Shown in pieces: positions 25,152 through 32,921 of a stretch of DNA of 64,000 nt (positions are counted from its first letter, which is position 1; each line of letters opens with the position of its first letter). The notes below the pieces were generated by a model. It did not search any database. It saw only the letters and a program-made list of their open reading frames with translations, and was not told where the DNA came from. Both the position numbers and the translations under genes were made by a program. Location of the stretch: NCBI RefSeq assembly GCF_001612825.1, contig NZ_BDBE01000039.1, positions 62,001 to 126,000 on the forward strand, given 5' to 3'. The stretch comes from Nocardia caishijiensis NBRC 108228. GTDB taxonomy: Bacteria; Actinomycetota; Actinomycetes; Mycobacteriales; Mycobacteriaceae.

Positions 25152-26096
25152 TCAGACCGTGGTGGTGGCCTGTTCGTCGATCAGCTCCCCGATCCACGGG
25201 AGCACCGCCGAGCGCACCTCGATCGAGCGCGGGAGCAGCCCGTTCGCGACGAGGAGGTCGGCGGCGCGCTGCTGCTCGTCGAGAAAGTCCTCGGTCACGG
25301 GGTGCACGCCGAACGGCCGCCCGCGCAGCGCCGCTTCCCAGGCGTCGAGATCGGCGGGGATCCCATGGCGGAGCGCGTCGTCGACGAAATACTGTGCCGC
25401 CGCCCGCGGATTCTCGACGATCCAGGCATCGGATTCCCGCAACGCCGCCAGCACGGCCTCCACGGTGTCGGGATCGCCTTCGGCCAGGTCGCGGCGGGTG
25501 AACCACAGGGACGGGTGGCTGAAGACCGAGGCGGTGTCGACCAGGGTGGTGAGTTCGATGGCGGCCTCGATCTCGTGCAGACCGGGGTAGGTGCCGACCC
25601 AGGCGTCGAGCTCACCGGCCAGCAGTGCCGCACCGCCGCCGCGCACGTCCACGTCGATCGGTTCGACATCCGCCCAGGTCAACCCGACCTTGTCGAGGGC
25701 GAAGAGCAGCAGCGTGGTCTGCCACGAACCGTGGGCGATGCCGACCCGTTTACCCCGAAGATCGGCGGCGGAGGTGATACCGCTCGCGGCGGTCGCGACC
25801 AGCCTGCCGTTCTCCACCCGCGGGCCCGAGATGCCGAGGTAGACGATGTCGCGGCCGTTGGCAAGGGCGGTAAGCGGTGGGGTGAAGCCGGTGCCGATGA
25901 TGTCGTAGCCGCCCTCGGTGAACAGCCAGTCCGAATGTTCGCCGGGCAGTGCGGTTTTCGGATCGACCCGTGCGGGCCGCGGCAGCGCGCGCAGGTCGAC
26001 CCATTCGACCTCGGGCAGCAGCCGTTCGAGAATGCCGCGGTGGCGCAGGACGAACAGCGAGTTGTTGTGTGGGAAGTAGCCGACCCGGATGCTCAT
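25152..26096 (-). CDS. SsuA-like substrate-binding-fold protein without signal peptide
   Basis: 314 residues. The sequence begins MSIRVGYFPHNNSLFVLR and goes straight into the NMT1/SsuA fold: DWLFTEGGYDIIGTGF, LRGKRVGIAHGSWQT, VDVRGGGAALLAGELDAWVG, LAALRESDAWIVENPRAAAQ. There is no signal peptide or lipobox, so it should stay in the cytoplasm, which is abnormal for an ABC binding protein. It is last in the eight-gene operon and overlaps the aldolase by 4 nt. DszB-type desulfinases share this fold and are cytoplasmic, so this may be a paralogous enzyme; however, the Cys of the DszB CPVP motif is replaced (GYFPHNN). Function unresolved. Confidence 0.72.
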   Translation of the reverse strand: MSIRVGYFPHNNSLFVLRHRGILERLLPEVEWVDLRALPRPARVDPKTALPGEHSDWLFTEGGYDIIGTGFTPPLTALANGRDIVYLGISGPRVENGRLVATAASGITSAADLRGKRVGIAHGSWQTTLLLFALDKVGLTWADVEPIDVDVRGGGAALLAGELDAWVGTYPGLHEIEAAIELTTLVDTASVFSHPSLWFTRRDLAEGDPDTVEAVLAALRESDAWIVENPRAAAQYFVDDALRHGIPADLDAWEAALRGRPFGVHPVTEDFLDEQQRAADLLVANGLLPRSIEVRSAVLPWIGELIDEQATTTV

Positions 26097-26812
26097 CGCG
26101 CGTCTCCGATCAGGCCGAGGCGGCGGGCTTCGTCGGCCAGCCCGCTGCGCTGCCACTGCACCGCCAGGTTCGACGGATCGAATTCCACCGAACCGCCGAG
26201 GGTTTCGGCGATCGCCTGATACTGCGCGCCCTCCTCGAGCAGCACCACGAATTTCGCCAGTTCCAGCAGACCGGCACGGCCGATCACATTGGCCCCGCCG
26301 TTCGCCTCGAAGATGGCGGCCAGGTGCGGATCGGTCTCGAGCTTGCTCAGGATGAAGTCGCCCGCGCCGATGGTGCGGTCGATGTGCGGCGGGATCTCGC
26401 GCGACAGGGTGTGCCGCTGGGATGCGGCGTAGCGGATGGGCAGGGTGCGGTGGGTCTGGGCCCAGCCACCCAGCCAGGGCGTGTGGATGTGCACGACCGA
26501 GGTGATCTCCGGGTGGGCGCGGAAGACCTTCGCGTAGCCGGTGACGAATCCGGCCGATCCCTTGCCGGACAACACCTCTCCGTCGAAGGAGGCCACGACG
26601 GGTTCGACCGTGCGGTCCGTGGCCCAGGGGCCCGGTTCGTTGAGGGCGACGGCGATCTCGGTGCCCGGCACGCGCTCGACGAAGTTGACGGTGCCGTTGC
26701 CGGTGACGGTTCCGGTCTCCCGGAAGACCCGGAACGCGGTCTCGGCGTCGTGGGTGGCCGCCGCGACGAAGGCTGTCACGGTCTCCGGCAGCAGGGTTTC
26801 GGTGGTGGTCAT
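26093..26812 (-). CDS. Class II aldolase/adducin-family protein
   Basis: 239 residues. The metal-binding motif HIHTPW (His108, His110) is present and a later conserved His lies near residue 134 (SQRHTLS); the fold's GNGTVNF-like glycine segment is at ~40. Members such as L-fuculose-phosphate aldolase cleave sugar phosphates using Zn2+, and others have unrelated roles. In this operon it follows the two FMN monooxygenases, so it may process the carbon skeleton left after desulfonation. That role is inference from context. It overlaps the next gene by 4 nt. Confidence 0.8.
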   Translation of the reverse strand: MTTTETLLPETVTAFVAAATHDAETAFRVFRETGTVTGNGTVNFVERVPGTEIAVALNEPGPWATDRTVEPVVASFDGEVLSGKGSAGFVTGYAKVFRAHPEITSVVHIHTPWLGGWAQTHRTLPIRYAASQRHTLSREIPPHIDRTIGAGDFILSKLETDPHLAAIFEANGGANVIGRAGLLELAKFVVLLEEGAQYQAIAETLGGSVEFDPSNLAVQWQRSGLADEARRLGLIGDAR

Positions 26813-26826
26813 GGGGACTCCTGTGG

Positions 26827-27996
26827 TTATCGGGACGTCGCGAGGACGGTGTCGGTGGGCGGGGCGGTGAGCCGGGAACGGCCGAGTAGCGGCAGCACTT
26901 CCTCACCGACCCGGTAGGCCTCTTCCAGGTGCGGGTTGCCCGCGAGGATGAAGGCGTCGACGCCGAGGTCGATCAATTCGTCGAGCCGCTGGGCGACCTG
27001 TTCGTAGCTGCCGACCAGGCCGAAGGCCGGGCCGCCCCGGATCAGGCTGAAACCGCACCAGACATTGGGCTGGACTTCCAGATCGCGGTAGCCGGTGATG
27101 TTCTCGGGCACCCAGCCCTTGATCCGGGCGGCGCCGACCGAGTCACCCTGGGCCGCACGGTTGGCGGCGTCGCGGTCGACGAAAGCCCAGCCCTGCTCGA
27201 TCTCGGCCCACGCGGCTTCTTCGGTGTGGCGGGCGACGATGTCGATGCGGACGGCGAACTTCGGTGTGCGTCCGGTGGTTTCGGCGTTGCGCCGCACACC
27301 GTCGAATTTGGCGCGCAGGTCGGCGTAGGGCTCGAGCCAGGACAGGTAGTAGTCGGCGTGGCGACCTGCGGCGGCCACGGCGGCACCCGACGAACCGGAG
27401 AAGTACACCTCCGGGAAGGGCTGACCGGCCAGTCCAGGTGGCAGCGCGGCACCTTCGGTGCGGAAGAAGCGGCCGTCGTGATCGAAGGGTTCACCATCCC
27501 AGACCCCGCGCAACACGTCGAGGAACTCGCTCGTGCGCGCGTAGCGGTCGTCGTGGGAAACCTTGTCGCCCCACCACAATTGGGCCGGACCGCCGCCACC
27601 GCTGATGATGTTGTAGACCAGTCGCCCACCCGTGGCGCGCTGCAGACTCGCCGACATCCGCGCCGCCTGCACGGGATGCAGGAAACCCGGCTGGAAGGCG
27701 ACCATGAAGCGGTAGGTGGTGGTCTCGGCGGCGAGCGCGGCGGCGAAGGCCCACGGGTCGTCGGTCACCGGGAACGACGGCAGCAACCCGCCGAGGAAGC
27801 CCGCCGATTCCGTGGCCTTGGCGACCGCGGCGACGTGGTCGAGGTAGGTGTACTGGTCGAGTGCGCCACCCCGGACGGCCGGGGCGATATTGCCGGGACC
27901 GTAGCCGCCCGCGTTGCCCCGGTTGTAGCGGCGCGGCGTGCGCAGCGAGGCGTGGTCACCCTCCATGCCGATGCGCCAATAGACGTCGATGGTCAT
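26827..27996 (-). CDS. FMN-dependent LLM-class monooxygenase (SsuD-like)
   Basis: 389 residues. It has the bacterial luciferase-like fold: YLDHVAAVAKATESAGF near the start, FMVAFQPGF, SLQRATGGRLVYNIISGGG (typical of SsuD/NtaA enzymes), DRYARTSEFLDVLRGVWDG and PEVYFSGSS. The SsuD group converts alkanesulfonates to aldehyde plus sulfite with FMNH2 and O2; NtaA/DszA/SfnG relatives act on nitrilotriacetate or sulfones. A separate flavin reductase is needed and is not encoded in the window. It overlaps the preceding LLM gene by 4 nt, and the aldolase follows 14 bases later. Confidence 0.87.
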   Translation of the reverse strand: MTIDVYWRIGMEGDHASLRTPRRYNRGNAGGYGPGNIAPAVRGGALDQYTYLDHVAAVAKATESAGFLGGLLPSFPVTDDPWAFAAALAAETTTYRFMVAFQPGFLHPVQAARMSASLQRATGGRLVYNIISGGGGPAQLWWGDKVSHDDRYARTSEFLDVLRGVWDGEPFDHDGRFFRTEGAALPPGLAGQPFPEVYFSGSSGAAVAAAGRHADYYLSWLEPYADLRAKFDGVRRNAETTGRTPKFAVRIDIVARHTEEAAWAEIEQGWAFVDRDAANRAAQGDSVGAARIKGWVPENITGYRDLEVQPNVWCGFSLIRGGPAFGLVGSYEQVAQRLDELIDLGVDAFILAGNPHLEEAYRVGEEVLPLLGRSRLTAPPTDTVLATSR

Positions 27997-29087
27997 GCGG
28001 TGAGCTCCTGAGCGAGTGTGCGACCCGAGGGGTCGGCGAGGAAGAGCAGATGTTCGCCCGCGCGGTGGATCTCCTCGATGGCGGGGTGGCCCGACAGCAC
28101 GAAGGTCCGCACGCCGTCGGCCGCGTACGTCGACAGCTGCTGTGCCACCTGCGCGTAGCTACCGACCAGGCCGATGCGCTGGTCGTAGCCGAACGCCTCG
28201 AAACCGGCCCAGCGTCCGGCACCGAGCGCGTGGTCGGCGACGGTGTCGGATCGGTCGAGTTCGTTCCAGAGGCGATGCACGCGCGCCCAGGCTTCGTCTT
28301 CGGTCTCCCTGGCGATGATCGGCAGCTCGAGCCCCACTCGCACGTCCCGACCGGCCGCGGCGGACCGCTGCGCCAAGTCGGCGACCACACCGCTGATTCC
28401 CTCCACCTGTTCGGCGAACAGGTGGAGGTCCGCGTGCGCGGCCGAGAGCGCGAGCGCGGCGGGCGTGGTCCCGCTCAGCTGCACCTCCGGGAACGGCAGC
28501 CCGGACAGGATTCCCCGGAAACCACCGTCGGCCACGTCGTAGTAGCGGCCCGCGTAGTCGAAGCCGGTGCCCGCGAATCCCGCTGCGCCGACCTCGGTCT
28601 CGTTCCAGACACCGCGCGCGACGGTGAGGAACTCCGCGGCCCGGTCGTAGCGTTCGGCACCGGTGAGCAGGTCACCGCGCGTGCGGGCCTCGGCCTCGTC
28701 GGTGTCGACGGCCAATCGCCAGTTCAGGCGACCGGCCGAGTGCCGCTGCAGGGTCGCCGACACCTTGGCCGCGTACACCGGTGTGCCGAAGGCGGGCTGG
28801 AATTCGACCGTCACGCGGGCGTAGCGGGTAGCGCGCAGGGCCGCGGCCGCCACAATCCAGGATTCCTCGCCGAGGGGATCGTAGGGTGCGAGTACTCCGT
28901 CGAAGCCGGTCAGTTCGGCCGCGTCGACGATCTGGGCGAGCTCGTCGAACGGACCGAAGCGGTCGGGGCGCACATCGGTGGTCTCGACGCCACCGGGCCG
29001 CGGCCCGAACCCGCCGCGTCCACGCCGCGCCGGATCGGCGCGTCGGCCGTCGCCCCGGCTGGGGAGCCGCCAGAGGAACTCGGTCAT
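27993..29087 (-). CDS. FMN-dependent LLM-class monooxygenase, second copy (SsuD-like)
   Basis: 364 residues. The N-terminus EFLWRLPSRGDGR resembles the FLPTHGDGR start of alkanesulfonate monooxygenases. The luciferase-like core is clear (ELAQIVDAAELTGFDGV, VTVEFQPAF, SATLQRHSAGRLNWRLAVD, YDRAAEFLTVARGVWNE). It differs strongly from the neighbouring LLM gene, so the two probably oxidise different compounds or act successively, as DszC then DszA do with sulfur heterocycles. It overlaps the DszB-like gene by 4 nt upstream. Confidence 0.87.
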   Translation of the reverse strand: MTEFLWRLPSRGDGRRADPARRGRGGFGPRPGGVETTDVRPDRFGPFDELAQIVDAAELTGFDGVLAPYDPLGEESWIVAAAALRATRYARVTVEFQPAFGTPVYAAKVSATLQRHSAGRLNWRLAVDTDEAEARTRGDLLTGAERYDRAAEFLTVARGVWNETEVGAAGFAGTGFDYAGRYYDVADGGFRGILSGLPFPEVQLSGTTPAALALSAAHADLHLFAEQVEGISGVVADLAQRSAAAGRDVRVGLELPIIARETEDEAWARVHRLWNELDRSDTVADHALGAGRWAGFEAFGYDQRIGLVGSYAQVAQQLSTYAADGVRTFVLSGHPAIEEIHRAGEHLLFLADPSGRTLAQELTA

Positions 29088-30109
29088 GCCGACACCCGCT
29101 CGGCGGCGACGATCTCGTGCGCCCGCGCCAACGGCTCGGGGGCCACCCAGGATTCGAGGTCGAAATCGGCGGCAAGGAAGCCGTGGGTGTAGAGGAACTG
29201 TTTCTGCACACCGAGCAGTTCGACGCGTTCGTCGGTGAGCGAGGGGTGCAGGCCGCGATGGAACTCGGCACCGTAGGCGGCGACGACGCCCGAGGGGCCG
29301 GACAGTGTTTCGCGCTGCAGCACCGTCCGGACCCCGTCGAGGTCATTGGCTGCCCAGTCGGCGGCACGCAGGCTCTGCGCCAGGAAACCGACGACGACCT
29401 CGGGCCGGGATTCCAGCAGATCGGCGTGCACCGTGATCGGGCGCGGGGTGCCGTTGTTGACCCGCAGGTGCTTGGTGGCCGAGGCGTCGAGGTCGACCGC
29501 GACCCGCAGGCCGTGTTCGACCGCCACCTCCTTGGCACGGGCGCCCTTGACGTAGATCGCGTCGACCGTGCCGTCGAGCAGTTCGGGCACACCCCAGGTC
29601 ACCGAGCGGCGAGCGGTCTGGATCTCGGTGCGCACCTGCGGTTCCCGCTCGACGTCGAGTTCGACGACGCGCACATCGGACAGCGTGAGACCGGCCGGGC
29701 GCAGGGCGTTGGCGAAGCCGTGCAACGCCATCGCGCGCGGGAAGCTGCGAGCCTGGTCCTGCGCCCAGGCGGGGATCCCGACACGCAGTCCGGCCAGCCC
29801 GGCGGCGTCGGTGACCGGCGACTCGGGGCCGACCAGGATCGCCTGGGACTCGTCGATCCAGGTGAGACCGATCAGGCGGGTCGGCGAACCCTGTGCGCGC
29901 GCGGCCAGGGCAGGCACATTGCCGCCCTCGCGGATCAGTCCGGACAGGTCGTGCAGGAAGTGGTGTCCGGCGAGTTCCGGGTCCGCGTCCTGCAGGACGC
30001 CGAACGCGAGACCCGCGCTCGCGGCGGTCTCACCGAGCCAGCCGAGGCTGTGCGCCAGGCCGCTCGCGGTGGGCACGGGGCAGCGGGTGTACCACAGGGT
30101 TTCGGTCAT
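29084..30109 (-). CDS. DszB-like sulfinate desulfinase
   Basis: 341 residues without a signal peptide. It aligns by eye with DszB, the Rhodococcus 2'-hydroxybiphenyl-2-sulfinate desulfinase: YTRCPVPTA matches YSNCPVPNA (catalytic Cys27 = Cys10 here); HHFLHDLSGLIREGG matches the HFTYDQ...RFGG segment, giving His50 and Arg60 with the same spacing as DszB His60/Arg70. RLIGLTW, SPVTDAAGLAGLRVGI and the C-terminal QKQFLYTHGFLAADFDLESW also correspond. DszB hydrolyses an aryl sulfinate to the arene and sulfite in the cytoplasm. The presence of the catalytic trio argues for an enzyme rather than a transporter binding protein. Substrate unknown. Confidence 0.82.
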   Translation of the reverse strand: MTETLWYTRCPVPTASGLAHSLGWLGETAASAGLAFGVLQDADPELAGHHFLHDLSGLIREGGNVPALAARAQGSPTRLIGLTWIDESQAILVGPESPVTDAAGLAGLRVGIPAWAQDQARSFPRAMALHGFANALRPAGLTLSDVRVVELDVEREPQVRTEIQTARRSVTWGVPELLDGTVDAIYVKGARAKEVAVEHGLRVAVDLDASATKHLRVNNGTPRPITVHADLLESRPEVVVGFLAQSLRAADWAANDLDGVRTVLQRETLSGPSGVVAAYGAEFHRGLHPSLTDERVELLGVQKQFLYTHGFLAADFDLESWVAPEPLARAHEIVAAERVSA

Positions 30110-30861
30110 GACAGGCTCCTTGCATGTGGTCCGACACCGAGTTGGGCGAGGAATCGCGTTCGGTAGCCGAGTGTTTCGGGCGCGGCGTGATCGCGCGGGT
30201 GGGGTAGGTCGACGGTCTCGTCCACGGCGAAACGGCCGCGGTCGAGGATGATCACCCGGTCGGCGAGTCGAATCGCCTCGTCCACATCGTGGGTCACCAT
30301 GAGGACGGCGGGCCGGTGACGGGCGACCAGATCGCCGACCAAGTCCTGCATGCGCAACCGGGTCAGCGCGTCCAGTGCCGCGAACGGCTCGTCGAGCAGC
30401 AGCAGTTCGGGTTCGCGGACCAGGGCCCTGGCCAGGGCGGCGCGCTGCGCCTCGCCGCCGGACAACGTGGCGGGCCATTGCTTCGCCTTGCCGTCGAGGT
30501 GTACTTCGGTCAGTGCGCGCAGACCGGCGTCGCGCTGTGCCCTGCCGCGCCGCAGACCGACGATCACGTTGGCCAGCACCCGTTTCGACGGAATCAGGCG
30601 CGGTTCCTGATACACGGTGGTGCGGCGTGGCGGCACCAGAACCGCACCGGCATCGGGTGTTTCGAGACCGGTGAGCAAGCGCAGCAGCGTGGTCTTGCCG
30701 GTGCCGCTCGGGCCGAGCAGCACCACGAACTCGCCGCGGCGGATGGTGAGGTCGACACCGTCGAGCACGGTATTGTCGCCGAAGGCCTTGCGCAGACCGG
30801 TGATCGACACCGCCACCGGGTCAACCGCCACGTCGAGCGGGGCGGCCGCTGTTGTCGTCAT
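30106..30861 (-). CDS. ABC transporter ATPase (SsuB type)
   Basis: 251 residues. Walker A GPSGTGKTT (residues 50-58), signature LSGGEAQR, Walker B LLLLDEPFAALD and the switch His in MVTHDVDEAI are intact. The Q-loop reads VYQEPRLIPS. Unlike most SsuB proteins it lacks a long C-terminal regulatory part. It overlaps the permease upstream and the DszB-like gene downstream by 4 nt each, so it is translationally coupled to both transport and catabolic genes. Confidence 0.92.
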   Translation of the reverse strand: MTTTAAAPLDVAVDPVAVSITGLRKAFGDNTVLDGVDLTIRRGEFVVLLGPSGTGKTTLLRLLTGLETPDAGAVLVPPRRTTVYQEPRLIPSKRVLANVIVGLRRGRAQRDAGLRALTEVHLDGKAKQWPATLSGGEAQRAALARALVREPELLLLDEPFAALDALTRLRMQDLVGDLVARHRPAVLMVTHDVDEAIRLADRVIILDRGRFAVDETVDLPHPRDHAAPETLGYRTRFLAQLGVGPHARSLS

Positions 30862-31679
30862 CGGATCGCCACCTGCTTGCGCCAGGGCAACGCGTACCGT
30901 TCCGCGAGCCGTACGAGTGCGTCGAACACCAGACCGAGCAGCGCGTAGAGGACCACGCACAGCACCATGTAGTCGGTGCGGTTGTACTCCTGGGCCAGGG
31001 TCACCAGGTAGCCGACGCCCTGCTGGGTGCCGACCTGTTCGGCGGCGATCAGCGCCGTGATGCTGATCGACAGGCACACCCGCAGCGCCATCAGGATGCC
31101 GGGCAGGGCGGCGGGCACGATCACCTCGGCGACGAGCCGGGTTCCGGTGAGCCCGAAGCCGCGCGCCGCCTCGACCATCTTGCGGTCCACATTGCGCACA
31201 CCGAGGTAGGTGTAGGCGTACATCGGCGCTGTGGTCGCCACCGCGATGAGCAGCACCTTGTAGAGCTCGTCGATACCGAACCAGGCGATGAACAGCGGCA
31301 CCAGGGCCAAGAACGGCACCGCCCGCACGATCTGCATGGTCGAGTCGACCAGTTCCTCGCCGAGCGCCGACAGCCCCGACAACAGGCCGAGCACCAACCC
31401 GACCCCGACTCCGATCGCCACCCCGGCGGCGGCGCGACCGAACGAGGCGAGCGCGAAGTCGAGCAACTGGCCGCTGCCCGCCAGCTCGACCAGCGCCGAC
31501 CAGACCGCGCCGGGTCCGGCGATCACCCGTGGCGAGATCGCGCCGCTGGCCGTGCCCGCCCACCAGGCGAGCACGATGACGGCGGGCAGCAGTGCCCGCA
31601 AGCCGAGCGACAACCACCGTGGCCGCTGCCTGGTGCACCGCACCGGTGGTGCGGCGAGGGCGAGAGTGCTCATCTTCAC
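30858..31679 (-). CDS. ABC transporter permease (SsuC type)
   Basis: 273 residues with about six membrane helices and the cytoplasmic EAA loop MVEAARGFGLTGTRLVAEVIVPA. The start is the GTG at 31679, which overlaps the binding-protein stop (GTGA). It pairs with the adjacent ATPase and lipoprotein to import a sulfonate, sulfinate or related compound. Confidence 0.9.
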   Translation of the reverse strand: MKMSTLALAAPPVRCTRQRPRWLSLGLRALLPAVIVLAWWAGTASGAISPRVIAGPGAVWSALVELAGSGQLLDFALASFGRAAAGVAIGVGVGLVLGLLSGLSALGEELVDSTMQIVRAVPFLALVPLFIAWFGIDELYKVLLIAVATTAPMYAYTYLGVRNVDRKMVEAARGFGLTGTRLVAEVIVPAALPGILMALRVCLSISITALIAAEQVGTQQGVGYLVTLAQEYNRTDYMVLCVVLYALLGLVFDALVRLAERYALPWRKQVAIR

Positions 31680-32713
31680 TTGTCCTTCAACGCGGCGAGC
31701 TGTTCGGGGGTCAGCTTGGATTTCAGGTCGTAGAAGATGTCGGCCGCGGTGATGCGGCGGGTGATGACACCGTTGTCGGCGAAGGTGTTCACCACGTCGG
31801 CCAGATCGGTCGCGTCGGAGTCGACGGGCAGCCGCGGTACGGAGGCCTGCGCGCCCACCCGGATGGCGTCGGCCAGCCGTTCACCGGTGAGCGCGCGGGG
31901 ACCGGACTTCTCGAAGACGTTCTCGAAATCGGCCGGTGCCGTCTTCTGTTTCGCGGTGAGCCCCTGCAGGACTTCCAGGTACTTCGCGGCGACGTCCGGG
32001 CGTTCGTCGAGGATCTCGGTGCGGAACACCACCACGGAGTTGTCCTTGGAACCGATCTGCTTCTCGGTGGTGATCTCCACCGCGCCCGCGGCCTTGGCCT
32101 CCTGGTAGGGCACCAGGAACGACGCCCAGGCGTCGACCTTGCCGGTCGCGAACGCCGAGGCGGCGTCCTTCTGCTGCAGCGGAACGCGGGTGACCTGATC
32201 GGCCGGGATACCGGCCTGGGCAAGGGCTTTGAGCGTGATGTACTCACCCTTGCCCGCCGGGTTCACCGCGATCCGCTTGCCAGCCAGTCCGGCCACCGTG
32301 GTCACGCCCGACTCCGGCCGGACGACGATTCCACTCTGGTCCTGGCCCGCCGGGTCGGCCACCGCGACGATCTTCACGCCGACATCCTTGGACAGCGCGC
32401 CGACGACGGGGCTGAAGGCGGCGCCCGAGACGTCGAGTTCGCCGGTGTTGAACAGTTTCAGCATGGAGCTGAAACCCGGTGTGGTGCTGACCCATTCGAT
32501 CTTGGCACCCAGCGGCGCGAGGGCCGCGTCGAAGGTGCCGTCGCGTTTGCCGACCGCCAGCGGGCCGCTGTTGCCCGGATCGGTGACCTTGAGAACGTAC
32601 GTGGCGTGTGCCCCCTGCTCCGGCGTCGAGCCGGAGCCACATGCCGCGACGAGGACGACGACGGGGGCGATCGCGAGGGCGATCCGCGAGAAGGCCGACA
32701 GCCTGCGCGACAT
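31676..32713 (-). CDS. Sulfonate/nitrate-type ABC transporter substrate-binding lipoprotein
   Basis: 345 residues. The signal peptide ends in lipobox LVAAC (Cys25). The mature part is an NMT1/SsuA fold: YVLKVTDPGNSGPLAVGKRD, VSGAAFSPVVGAL, VAGLAGKRIAVNPAGKGEYI, DAWASFLVPYQEAKAAG. ATG 32713 has AGGAG six bases upstream; the frame extends further but without sense. It is first in the operon, consistent with a lipoprotein made in excess. The ligand should be whatever organosulfur compound the downstream oxygenases and desulfinase consume. Confidence 0.88.
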   Translation of the reverse strand: MSRRLSAFSRIALAIAPVVVLVAACGSGSTPEQGAHATYVLKVTDPGNSGPLAVGKRDGTFDAALAPLGAKIEWVSTTPGFSSMLKLFNTGELDVSGAAFSPVVGALSKDVGVKIVAVADPAGQDQSGIVVRPESGVTTVAGLAGKRIAVNPAGKGEYITLKALAQAGIPADQVTRVPLQQKDAASAFATGKVDAWASFLVPYQEAKAAGAVEITTEKQIGSKDNSVVVFRTEILDERPDVAAKYLEVLQGLTAKQKTAPADFENVFEKSGPRALTGERLADAIRVGAQASVPRLPVDSDATDLADVVNTFADNGVITRRITAADIFYDLKSKLTPEQLAALKDK

Positions 32714-32785
32714 TCGGGGCTCCTGTTCGGGGGGGGTAGATGTCCTCGGAGCGTACGAGCGCCCAGGACCCCGAACAAGGTATGC

Positions 32786-32804
32786 CTTTCCGTGGATCGG
32801 AAAG
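32786..32804. promoter_or_regulatory. Dyad CTTTCCG-N5-CGGAAAG between the IclR gene and the DszB-like operon
   Basis: Perfect 7-bp arms around TGGAT in the 208-bp divergent region, 73 bases from the operon's first ATG and directly before a TTGACA box for the iclR-like gene. Size and position suit an IclR operator acting on both directions. Confidence 0.55.
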
Positions 32805-32805
32805 C

Positions 32806-32835
32806 TTGACAGGAACACATCGGCGGAATTATGGC
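32806..32835 (+). promoter_or_regulatory. Probable sigma-A promoter for the IclR gene
   Basis: TTGACA, an 18-nt spacer, then TATGGC. The -35 is a consensus match, the -10 partial. It would give an ~80-nt leader to the IclR GTG, and it touches the dyad, as expected for autoregulation. Confidence 0.45.
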
Positions 32836-32921
32836 GAATACCGAAGCGTTGCGTCACAGCCCTTTCCATCTACCGGAATACGCGGCCCGGCTGGTGCCTG
32901 CGCCTGTGTTACCTTCGGTTC

